The position numbers and the translations under genes were made by a program. Positions 1 through 8,589 of a stretch of DNA of 64,000 nucleotides are shown here, piece by piece. Under the pieces are notes generated by a model, which saw only the letters and a program-made list of their open reading frames with translations, was not told where the DNA came from and did no database searches. Source of the stretch: Dendronalium phyllosphericum CENA369 (GTDB lineage: Bacteria; Cyanobacteriota; Cyanobacteriia; Cyanobacteriales; Nostocaceae); contig NZ_JAECZA010000080.1 of the NCBI RefSeq assembly GCF_016056275.1, positions 109,093 through 173,092 on the forward strand, in the 5' to 3' direction. Each line of letters starts with the position of its first letter. Positions within the stretch are counted from its first letter, which is position 1.

Positions 1-2
1 TT

Positions 3-911
3 CCGGAGATAGCAGGTCAGGAGAATTGGCTGCCTGCCAGTTTATCCCACACCTGCACCCACGAAGGTAATTCTCCCAAAAATCTGTTTTGCATCCACTG
101 CGGTCAACCTTTAACAGTACAACAAACAATTCGCCACTATCAGGTGTTGCAAACCCTAGGACAGGGAGGGATGGGTACTACTTATTTAGCTTGGGATGCA
201 GCAGCTGTGATGGCAGCACATCCACAACTTTTGGTGTTGAAGCAAATGAATGCTGATATGGCTAAAATTGCCAAAGCCCAAGAATTATTTGAGCGGGAGG
301 CGTACACGCTCAAATCTCTGAATCATCCTGGAATTCCCAAGTATTACGATTTTTTTGTAGAAGGCGGTAAAAAATACTTGGCAATGGAATTAGTCCACGG
401 ACAAGATTTGGAAAAGCGGGTATATGCCACAGGCCCGGTAACACCGAATCAAGCGATCGCTTGGACGATCCAAACCTGTGACATATTAGATTATTTACAC
501 AGCCAAGAGCCACCACTAATCCACCGCGATATTAAACCCGCTAATTTGATGGTGCGAAATTCTAATAATCAGATAGTAGTGTTGGATTTTGGTGCTGTGA
601 AGGAAATTGGTACGACACCGGGTACTCGTATTGGTGCGGAGGGTTACTGCGCTCCCGAACAAGAACGGGGACAACCCGTGACGCAATCTGATTTGTATGC
701 CATTGGGCCAACGCTGATTTTTCTCTTGACAGGCGAAAACCCTTTCAAGTTTTATCGCCAACGAGGGCGAAATTTCCGCTTTGATGTAACAAGTATTCCG
801 ACAATTACGCCCCAGTTAAGAGCGATTATCGACCGCGTTACCGAACAACTGCCACGCGATCGCTATCAGACTGCCAAAGAACTGGCTGGGGCTTTAGCTG
901 CTTGTAAATAG
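3..911 (+). CDS. Serine/threonine protein kinase with N-terminal zinc ribbon (5'-truncated by the window edge)
   Basis: The reading frame is open from the first bases of the window, so the gene starts outside it. An internal GTG at 144 could be mistaken for the start, but the 47 codons before it look coding. They hold a zinc-ribbon pattern, a Cys near base 54 and then FCIHCG near 90-104, which is typical of the N-terminus of cyanobacterial Hanks-type kinases. The kinase domain follows: glycine loop GQGGMG, invariant Lys in VLKQM, catalytic loop HRDIKPANL, Mg-binding DFGAVKE and APEQ. It ends soon after the C-lobe, with no sensor or repeat domain. It should phosphorylate Ser/Thr on unknown cytoplasmic targets. 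The kinase call is firm; the substrate is unknown. Confidence 0.93.
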   Translation, partial: PEIAGQENWLPASLSHTCTHEGNSPKNLFCIHCGQPLTVQQTIRHYQVLQTLGQGGMGTTYLAWDAAAVMAAHPQLLVLKQMNADMAKIAKAQELFEREAYTLKSLNHPGIPKYYDFFVEGGKKYLAMELVHGQDLEKRVYATGPVTPNQAIAWTIQTCDILDYLHSQEPPLIHRDIKPANLMVRNSNNQIVVLDFGAVKEIGTTPGTRIGAEGYCAPEQERGQPVTQSDLYAIGPTLIFLLTGENPFKFYRQRGRNFRFDVTSIPTITPQLRAIIDRVTEQLPRDRYQTAKELAGALAACK

Positions 912-1068
912 AGGGATTGGTGACTGGTAACTGGGAAATTAATTTGGAACTTGATTTGGGGATTAGAAGCAATGGAAACTGAGGACAATAGGGAAAAGGT
1001 AAGAACCTTGTTTAGCTTCCCTAATTCTCAATCCTTTTTCCCAATCCCTAATCCCCAGTCCCCAATCG

Positions 1069-1290
1069 CTACTCTTCGTCCCACGCTTCTACGGCTAGTA
1101 ATTCGCTAATTGGGTCTTGCATACTAAACCCAAAATCTAGCAGTTCCTGTTTCCAGTGCTGCCAATCATTGCCATAGAGTAAGGCAATCTTCCAAATGCT
1201 ATCAGTTGGCTTGATAATATTGGATTCTACGAGTGATTGCACATTACGTTGCAATTTCACCATAGGGTGAAGAATCACTTGCTGAGTCAT
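1069..1290 (-). CDS. Small conserved-looking hypothetical protein (73 aa)
   Basis: A 73-residue acidic soluble protein ending in AVEAWDEE. It has no signal peptide or membrane segment. It is rich in Trp and hydrophobic helix residues (SIWKIALLYGNDWQHW), which is unlike a chance reading frame. It is convergent with the kinase gene and separated from it by about 160 bases with STRR-like CCCAATCCC runs. I do not recognise the family and infer no function. It is probably real because of its composition and because nothing else occupies this strand. Confidence 0.6.
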   Translation of the reverse strand: MTQQVILHPMVKLQRNVQSLVESNIIKPTDSIWKIALLYGNDWQHWKQELLDFGFSMQDPISELLAVEAWDEE

Positions 1291-2131
1291 AACCTAAGTT
1301 CAATTCAGATTTTATTTGGTAAATGCTTAATCAAAACTGCTTTCCGTTTCGCAATTGTCACCGATGCGTAGAGTGTTGTAATTGGCAAAGCTAGTCTTAA
1401 CTTTTTAAATATACCATAACAAACTCTACTTATTTGCCGACAAATCGGTATTGTACGGTAATTACCACCACAAAACTGAATATTTTTCCGAGTTGCTATC
1501 GTGGATGGCGATCGTCAAAACTAGTGGCTCTATAAAGTTGCACTGACAGCATCGGTAGGGATGACATGTAAAGTTTTAATTTTTTGTAGATACCAGAATC
1601 CAGGTCATGGTGGAACAACCATAAAATCTGGACTATTTTGAAGGTTTTTGTGCAATGGAGAAGGAATGTCTTTAGTACATATTTATAACGTTATATACGA
1701 TATCGCAAATATCCAAGCTTAGACAAAATCATTAGAAATCTTTATATATATTTAATTTTTTTCTAGATATTTAGCGCAGATGTATTAATTTCCTTCTTTG
1801 GCTAGAGGCAAGGAAAAAATCGATGGTTTTTCTCTAAAAGCGAAATATTTAAGAACTTGGCACAACAGCTTAACGCTCAAACTATAAAAAAGTAACTATT
1901 AATACTTAGTTGTATACAGTACTTATTCTGAGGTTATTTTTGAAATTGTAAAAATACCGAAAGTCGTTGACTAGTATACCTTTTTAGTGATGTATTAGCA
2001 TTTTTTCATATTCAGCATCACCTAAGTGTGAAAAATTTGTAGTTTTAAATGTTAGTTTCTGCTCAGTGGTGGGTATTCTCATAACTAGAGATTGCTGTTA
2101 CTTCAGTATTTACTACAGTAACCATTAAGAT
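1291..2131. other. Long AT-rich intergenic region
   Basis: About 840 bases without a convincing gene on either strand. It contains a perfect 12-base palindrome TATAACGTTATA at 1684-1695 and many A/T runs. It should hold the promoters of the minus-strand small gene and of the TPR protein at 2132. I find no clear -35/-10 pair, NtcA box or RNA fold. Confidence 0.5.
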
Positions 2132-2527
2132 ATGTCTAATTCTGCTGAAGACTACCTTACCGCCCGTGCTAAGAAGATTGAAAGGAAAAAAAGGCTTTTA
2201 TCGATTGTGTCAATTATATCTTTCGTAGGTTCTGCGGGATTTGGTGTAATTCATTTAATACAATATGCTAGTCAACCGCATCAACCAACTGTTGTATATA
2301 CTGAGTCTTTATTAGAACATCAGGCACGGGGCTATGAGTTGGTTTTGCAGCGAGAACCAAACAACCAAGTTGCACTAGAGAAGCTATCTTTACTCCGGTT
2401 GCAGTTGAAGGATATTAAGGGTTCTGTAGAACTTTTAGAGAAGTTGGTGAAACAGTATCCTAACAGGCAAGATTATAAAATGCTTTTGGAACAGATGAAG
2501 AAGCAAGAAAGAGAGGGCGATCGCTAA
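2132..2527 (+). CDS. Single-pass membrane protein with a TPR-like C-terminus (131 aa)
   Basis: A short basic N-terminus is followed by one membrane segment at about residues 22-44 (LLSIVSIISFVGSAGFG). After a short linker, residues 60-130 have the spacing of one or two TPR helices: YELVLQREPNNQVALEKLSLL, then KGSVELLEKLVKQYPN. Such proteins are common in cyanobacteria, with the TPR part exposed to cytoplasm or periplasm as a docking surface. The ATG at 2132 is the natural start because the membrane segment follows it at the expected distance; the ribosome-binding site is weak. The exact role is unknown. Confidence 0.75.
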   Translation: MSNSAEDYLTARAKKIERKKRLLSIVSIISFVGSAGFGVIHLIQYASQPHQPTVVYTESLLEHQARGYELVLQREPNNQVALEKLSLLRLQLKDIKGSVELLEKLVKQYPNRQDYKMLLEQMKKQEREGDR

Positions 2528-2805
2528 TAAGTTTTTAGTTTTAATAAATCTTACGCCAGCGCTATTAAAAAAACTGATAATTATATGCATATTAATGTAA
2601 AGTTTATGAGTTTGATTTTTATAATTATACTCAAGTAATTTTAATAGGTAAGTATAAAGTTGATTATTTTCAATGTTACCATTGTAGTTTTATTCAGACA
2701 AAAAAGTCTCTACTTTTATGTGATTATTTAAAAGCAGTTTTATCATTTATTATTCGTCATAATTCTAATTTTATAAGTTCTAATTAAGAGGTCAATTACC
2801 CTAAT

Positions 2806-5800
2806 ATGAAAAATTTAACAGTAATAATAGACGGAGTATTTTTTCAACTTAACCAAACAGGTATAGCTCGTGTCTGGAAATCTTTATTAGAAGAATGGGT
2901 AATCAACGGATTTTCCAAATATATCATTGTGCTTGACCGCACTGGAACTGCACCTAAAATTCATGGTGTGAAGTATCGTATTGTACCATCCTATAACTAC
3001 AATAACACTGATGCTGATCGAGCAATGCTCCAGCAAGTGTGTAATGAAGAAGATGCAGATTTATTTATTTCTTCTTACTATACAACGCCCATTACAACAT
3101 CTTCAGTATTCATGGCGCATGACATGATTCCAGAACTTTTGGGATGGAATTTAGAGAATCCTATGTGGCAAGAAAAACATTATGGGATTAAACATGCATC
3201 AGCATACATCGCTGTTTCAGAAAATACAGCTAAGGACTTAGTAAAATGTTTTCCACACATTTCATTAGACTCTATAATAATTGCTAAAAATGGAGTTAAT
3301 CATAAAATTTTTTCACCAATATCCCAGGAAAACATCAATTTATTTAAGGCGAAGTATGGGATTACTAAACCTTACTTCCTTTTGGTAGGTGCTGGCAGCC
3401 CTAATAAAAATGTTATTTTATTTTTTCAAGCTTTTTCACAACTTTATAACAGCAATGGATTTGAGATTATCTTGACAGGAAGTAGCAGTATATTAACATC
3501 TGATTTTAGAAAATATACATGGGGTAGTATTGTTCATAATATACAACTCAGCGATGAAGAATTAGCAACAGCTTATTCTGGCGCTGTGGCACTAGTTTAT
3601 TCTTCTATATATGAAGGTTTTGGGATGCCTTTAATTGAAGCAATGGCTTGTGGCTGTCCTGTAATTACTTGTCCTAATTCCTCAATTCCAGAAGTAGCTG
3701 GAGAAGCGGCGATATATGTCAATGATGATGATGTACATGGGCTAGCAAATGCACTTTGCGAAGTACAAAAACCAAGTGTTCGTCAATCGTTAATTACTGC
3801 AGGTTTAGCACAAGCTAAAAAGTTCTCTTGGTCAACAATGGCTAATACTGTAAGTGCTGCCCTTATTGATGCTTCTATCCTACATTTAAACCTTAATGAG
3901 ATTAATTTAATTATTTTTCCAGATTGGTCGCAATTAGAAGAATTAATCAGCTTAGATTTAGAAAGAGTAATTAAAGCCTTAGCTGAGTATTCTAATGAAC
4001 AAAAGATTACATTAATTATCGACACAAGTGATATTAGTGGCGAAGATGCCGCAATCTTGCTATCAAGTGTGACTATGAATTTGCTTATGCAAGAAGATTT
4101 AGATGTTAATGAAGGATTGGAAATTTCTTTATTAGGGTTTTTATCTAATGTTCAATGGACAGCCTTACTATGTCGTGTTACAGCAAGAATTATTTTATCA
4201 CACGAAAATAAACAGGCAGTAGCAAATTGGAGACAAATACTTAAGAATGAGATCGAATCAAATAGGTTAATAGAAGAAGTTACAATTGATATTTTTATAA
4301 AAAATTATCAACTAACCAATAAATTAAACGATTTGGTAGATAAATATCAACAAGATAATATTTCTCAGTACGATCTAGATCAATTACGTCTATTAAGAAA
4401 GCAGATAGCTGAATTATTGCTGAACATAGAAAAAAATCAGATTGAGAAATTATACAAAACAAAATATGGTGAAGCCTATCAAACACTATTAAATAGTGGT
4501 ATGAAGCATGAACCACTGACAGAACTTGAACAGAACTTTATCGCTGAAGTATTAGTAAAAGTTGCTAAAGGATTTGATGAATCGAATGCTGTTCAATATC
4601 TGTTAGTAGCAATGCTCTACTATCGTCCTCATCAGTTACCTTTAGTATCCGATCTAACTCAGATTCCTAACTGGTTACTATCTGACTATCTTGAATTTAC
4701 TTTAAAATCTCCTCTTTATTTTCAGGAGATAGATGAAGTAGATAATTACTATCAGTATATGAAAAAATGGGTTAATTATTTACACACAAATATCATCCAT
4801 AATTCTGAGTCTGATTTTTGGCAATATACTGCTGAGTATTTTACCAAAATGGCTAATTTTATTCCTTTGTATTTTAACAAAGAAAATTTAAAGGATATCT
4901 ATATTAAACGGGCAGATATCATTGAGACTTATTTGCAAAAATGCGCTACTGCTACTATTGTTGACTACTATTTTCCAGAAAGACCTCCTGAAAGAAAAAA
5001 AATTAAGCTGGGCATTCTTGCTAGCCATTTTCTTCCACAAACAGAAACTTTTGCAGCTTTGTCAGTATATAAATACTTAAACAGAGATTTATTTGAAGTA
5101 ATACTTTTTACTCTTCATACAAACAATCATCGTTTAGAACGATATTGCTTTGGCCATGCAGACAGTATTATAAAACTTCCAACAGATTTAGTCACTCAAG
5201 TGCAAGCTATCCGAGAAGTAGACCTTGATATTTTGTTCATTGCTACAAACATTACAGCAGTTACTCATCAAATTACTTTGCTTTCTTTGCATAGGTTAGC
5301 TCGAATCCAGATAGTTGATGCTAATTCACCTGTAACAACAGGTATGCGTCATATAGATTACTATATTTCGAGTAAGCTTTCTGAAATTGAAGAGAACGCC
5401 CAACAACATTATACGGAAAAGTTAATTACATTAGATTGTCCTCCCCAATGTTTTGATTTTGCAACAGAAGAACAAATACTTGCTACAAAAAATATTTACC
5501 GGGAAAGTTTGGGGATTAATAAAAACGCTGTAGTTTATGCTTCTGGAGCTAATTACTACAAAATAATTCCAGAGCAAGAAGTAACTTGGGCAAAGATAAT
5601 TGCCAATGTACCTAATTCTGTACTTTTACTTTATCCGTTTAATCCTAACTGGTCATCTTCCTATCCTTGTACTGCTTTTCGTAAGCGTATAGTCAATACT
5701 TTTGCTAAATATGGTTTGAGTGAAGATAGATTGCTCATTCTTGAACCAGCAGCAAACCGTGCTGATGTTAAAGAACGTTTGAAACTGAGCGACATTTACT

Positions 5801-7416
5801 TAGATTCCTATCCTTACTCCGGTATGACTTCGCTCATAGATCCGCTAGAAATAGCTTTACCAACGGTGGTAAGGGAAACAGAACCTTCTCGCTCTCGCAA
5901 GGGGGCATCACTTCTGCGAGAACTAGGAATATTTGATTTAATTACTAATCATGAAGAAGCTTATATTAAACTAGCGATTGCACTGGGTACTAATCCTGAA
6001 TTACGTCAACAAAAGAGCACCGAAATCAAAGAAAAAATGAAGGTTAATCCTAGTTTTATAGATAACCGCTCTTACTCAGCTAAAATAGGAAGCCTATTCC
6101 AAAAAAGTTTCAATAATTATTTTGCAGCTAATATGAGTCAAAATTTATGTTTAAGAGATATTAACTTAATTATTTTTCCTGACTGGTCGCAATCAGAAGA
6201 ATTAATAGGTTTAGAATTAGAACAAGTAATTAAGACAATAGCATCTCATCCTGATAATGAAAAAACTACATTACTAATAAACATTAATAATGTTAATGTT
6301 GATGATGTTAAACTATTTTTATCGGCTGTGACTATGAATTTATTGATGCAAGAGAATTTAGATGTGACCGAAAAATTAGAAATTTCTCTCCTAGAAAATA
6401 TGACTGATATTCAGTGGAAGGCTTTACTTCCTCATATTTATGCCAGAATTATTTTGGAACATGAAGCTAAAGAAGCTTCAATACAAATACTAGTAAATAA
6501 GTTACTATCTTACCAAATTGATAGCTTAAATAAGCAACTACATATTATATCAACACAAGAAAAATACATTAACGAGGAATTATTTAGAAATCTTGTTACA
6601 TATAATATTAAACAAATACCAATAAGTCTTCCTTGCGATCATGCTTTGCCACAGTATCAAAATAGGTTTAGACTTTATGATAAGTTCATTGGTGTTGTAG
6701 CTAAATATTTACCAAATAGTCAAGATTTTATAATTGATATTGGAGCAAATGTTGGCGATACAACTGCTCTGCTACTACAATATTGCTTAAATCCTATTCT
6801 ATGTATAGAAGCAGATAAAGAATTTTTTGATATTATGGAGTATAATCTTTCAAAATATAAGCAGAGAACTATTTTGTTAAATTCTTTTATATCAGGAAAT
6901 GATTATGAAAATATAGAATTAGTAAAGAGTAAAGGCACAGTGAGAGCAGTAGTAAATGAGAATAAAGTTGTAAAATCAGATTCTTTAAAAATTATTATTA
7001 ATAATATTAATTTAGGCAAATGTATTCTTTTTAAAACTGACACTGATGGGTTTGATTATGAGATTTTATTATCTTCTATAGATATTATAGAAGAACATCG
7101 CCCTATATTATATTGGGAAAATGAAATTTCATCTCTAAAAGATATAGAAAGTGCAAAAAAATTGCTTAATAAATTATCAAAAATAAATTATGAAAAATAT
7201 ATTATTATGGATAATTTTGGAAACCCTTTATTTTATGGATGTTCATCATTATTTGTAGAACAGATTAATGAGTATTTATTAAATAATGTACATACAGAAA
7301 ATAATACTTTTTACTATACGGATATAATTGCTTTTCCTGATAAATATAGTTATCTTATTTCACCAATTATATCTGAGTATAACCATTTCATTAAAAGTTC
7401 AGAGGTATATCCGTAA
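2806..7416 (+). CDS. Giant three-enzyme fusion: GT4 glycosyltransferase, GT41/SPINDLY-like transferase and FkbM methyltransferase
   Basis: A 1536-residue protein. Residues 1-355 are a GT-B glycosyltransferase of family 4 with the EX7E donor-site motif in YEGFGMPLIEA (about 268) and CGCPVITCP. Residues about 362-475 and 1116-1225 are two copies of one unnamed domain sharing INLIIFPDWSQ, VTMNLLMQE and EISLL. Between them, about 728-1098 resemble the catalytic half of O-GlcNAc transferases (SPINDLY type: KIKLGILASHF, LDSYPYSGMTSL). The C-terminus from about 1307 is an FkbM methyltransferase with the SAM motif DIGANVGDT and KTDTDGFD. It probably builds and methylates a glycan on a surface protein or polysaccharide. 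The gene is visibly more AT-rich than its neighbours, suggesting transfer. It lies near another GT41 gene and a pilin. Confidence 0.88.
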   Translation: MKNLTVIIDGVFFQLNQTGIARVWKSLLEEWVINGFSKYIIVLDRTGTAPKIHGVKYRIVPSYNYNNTDADRAMLQQVCNEEDADLFISSYYTTPITTSSVFMAHDMIPELLGWNLENPMWQEKHYGIKHASAYIAVSENTAKDLVKCFPHISLDSIIIAKNGVNHKIFSPISQENINLFKAKYGITKPYFLLVGAGSPNKNVILFFQAFSQLYNSNGFEIILTGSSSILTSDFRKYTWGSIVHNIQLSDEELATAYSGAVALVYSSIYEGFGMPLIEAMACGCPVITCPNSSIPEVAGEAAIYVNDDDVHGLANALCEVQKPSVRQSLITAGLAQAKKFSWSTMANTVSAALIDASILHLNLNEINLIIFPDWSQLEELISLDLERVIKALAEYSNEQKITLIIDTSDISGEDAAILLSSVTMNLLMQEDLDVNEGLEISLLGFLSNVQWTALLCRVTARIILSHENKQAVANWRQILKNEIESNRLIEEVTIDIFIKNYQLTNKLNDLVDKYQQDNISQYDLDQLRLLRKQIAELLLNIEKNQIEKLYKTKYGEAYQTLLNSGMKHEPLTELEQNFIAEVLVKVAKGFDESNAVQYLLVAMLYYRPHQLPLVSDLTQIPNWLLSDYLEFTLKSPLYFQEIDEVDNYYQYMKKWVNYLHTNIIHNSESDFWQYTAEYFTKMANFIPLYFNKENLKDIYIKRADIIETYLQKCATATIVDYYFPERPPERKKIKLGILASHFLPQTETFAALSVYKYLNRDLFEVILFTLHTNNHRLERYCFGHADSIIKLPTDLVTQVQAIREVDLDILFIATNITAVTHQITLLSLHRLARIQIVDANSPVTTGMRHIDYYISSKLSEIEENAQQHYTEKLITLDCPPQCFDFATEEQILATKNIYRESLGINKNAVVYASGANYYKIIPEQEVTWAKIIANVPNSVLLLYPFNPNWSSSYPCTAFRKRIVNTFAKYGLSEDRLLILEPAANRADVKERLKLSDIYLDSYPYSGMTSLIDPLEIALPTVVRETEPSRSRKGASLLRELGIFDLITNHEEAYIKLAIALGTNPELRQQKSTEIKEKMKVNPSFIDNRSYSAKIGSLFQKSFNNYFAANMSQNLCLRDINLIIFPDWSQSEELIGLELEQVIKTIASHPDNEKTTLLININNVNVDDVKLFLSAVTMNLLMQENLDVTEKLEISLLENMTDIQWKALLPHIYARIILEHEAKEASIQILVNKLLSYQIDSLNKQLHIISTQEKYINEELFRNLVTYNIKQIPISLPCDHALPQYQNRFRLYDKFIGVVAKYLPNSQDFIIDIGANVGDTTALLLQYCLNPILCIEADKEFFDIMEYNLSKYKQRTILLNSFISGNDYENIELVKSKGTVRAVVNENKVVKSDSLKIIINNINLGKCILFKTDTDGFDYEILLSSIDIIEEHRPILYWENEISSLKDIESAKKLLNKLSKINYEKYIIMDNFGNPLFYGCSSLFVEQINEYLLNNVHTENNTFYYTDIIAFPDKYSYLISPIISEYNHFIKSSEVYP

Positions 7417-7866
7417 TTGCTGTTTTTCGTTTTTAAGTATAATTCTCATACACTAAGCACTAGCTAATTGCTATAAAATAATCCAAGCTAAAAACTGATT
7501 TCGGTAGGTTGCTTTGAGTAACGAAACACAACATTATGTGACTTTATTAGGTTTCGATATCACTCTACCCAATCTACAATTATCCTTAATTGAACCGTCT
7601 TGGAATATTGAAGACGATGTTACTAAACGAAAAATTTGGTATTCTTGAAACGATTAAGCTATTCATTATGAATAATATTACCTGGATTTCTCATTGCAAT
7701 TCTCGTAGAGATTGAGATGACTTATAGTGTTTGTAATAAGCACTTCAGTACCTAATAGAAAATTATTTTGATGGCTTCAGCCCTCACTACTAACCTGTAG
7801 CTTCGTCGAACTGAGATTACCCGAATTTTTAAGCAGGGGAGTGTTAAACTCATAGGTTATGTTGCC
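7417..7866. other. Intergenic region with a possible short reading frame
   Basis: Around 7514-7648 a TTG-initiated frame encodes 44 residues with sensible composition (TLLGFDITLPNLQLSLIEP). It is too short and lacks a ribosome-binding site, so it may be a remnant of a larger gene. A partial copy of the repeat that is palindromic at 8529-8586 occurs near 7770-7790 (GGCTTCAGCCCTCACTAC). No other feature is seen. Confidence 0.3.
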
Positions 7867-8455
7867 ATGACCGCGATTACCATTAACTTTAACAATATCG
7901 TCAGACTTAGCAACGACCAATTTTATCAGCTATGTAGGGATAATCCTGATATCAAATTTGGGCGCAACGCCAACGGAGAGTTGATAGTAATGCCACCTAC
8001 AGGGGGAGAAACTGGAAAACGTAACGCTAAAATCACAGCAAAATTTGTTAAAATTTGTTGTGTGGAACGAACAAACACAACTTGGTGAAGTCTTCGATTC
8101 CTCCACTTGTTTTAAACTTTCCAATGGTTCAAATCGCTCTCCAGATGTATCTTGGATAGAAGATAGTAGATGGAACGCTCTTTCAGTATAACAAAGGGAA
8201 AAATTTCCTCCCATCGCTCCCGATTTTGTTTTAGAGCTAATGTCTTCATCTGATAGCTTGAGTGAAACACAAGCCAAAATGCAAGAATATATGAACGCGA
8301 GAGTAAAGCTAGGTTGGCTTATTGACAGAAAAGCACGTCGAGTTGAAATTTATCGCTTAGGACAACCAAAAGACGTATTGGAGTCTCCTATATGTCTATC
8401 TGGAGAGGATATATTAGTTGGTTTTAGTTTAAACTTACAAAGTGTCTGGAATTAA
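7867..8455 (+). pseudogene. Broken Uma2 (DUF820) family endonuclease-like gene
   Basis: Starts as a normal Uma2 protein (DIKFGRNANGELIVMPPTGG) but shifts frame near 8050 at a TTTGTTAAAATTTG run. The downstream frame continues with family sequence (GEVFDSSTCFKLSNG, then RSPDVSWIED). It is then cut by a TAA where the family has Glu in a PEQREKFPP motif, near 8190. After this stop the homology resumes (PPIAPDFVLEL, then the WLIDRKARRVEIYR segment) to 8455. One frameshift plus one nonsense change make it a pseudogene. An intact relative lies at 11743-12309. Uma2 proteins have a PD-(D/E)XK-like fold, and their biological role is not settled. Confidence 0.85.
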
Positions 8456-8528
8456 CTCATTACATGCTCTATCAATTTATTCATAGAAAGAGACTGGAAA
8501 TCTAGCACAACATCTTTTTTTGAAATTT

Positions 8529-8586
8529 GTAGTAAGGACTTTAGCCCTCAGCAATGGCTGATTTTGAGGGCTAAAGTCCTCACTAC
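8529..8586. repeat. Palindromic repeat with a 22-bp stem
   Basis: GTAGTAAGGACTTTAGCCCT begins the left arm and GGGCTAAAGTCCTCACTAC ends the right arm, with about 14 bases between the arms and one mismatch in 22. It lies between the convergent broken Uma2 gene and the GT41 gene, so it could also act as a two-way terminator. It looks like one of the small dispersed palindromes common in Nostocales. Confidence 0.8.
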
Positions 8587-8589
8587 GAA

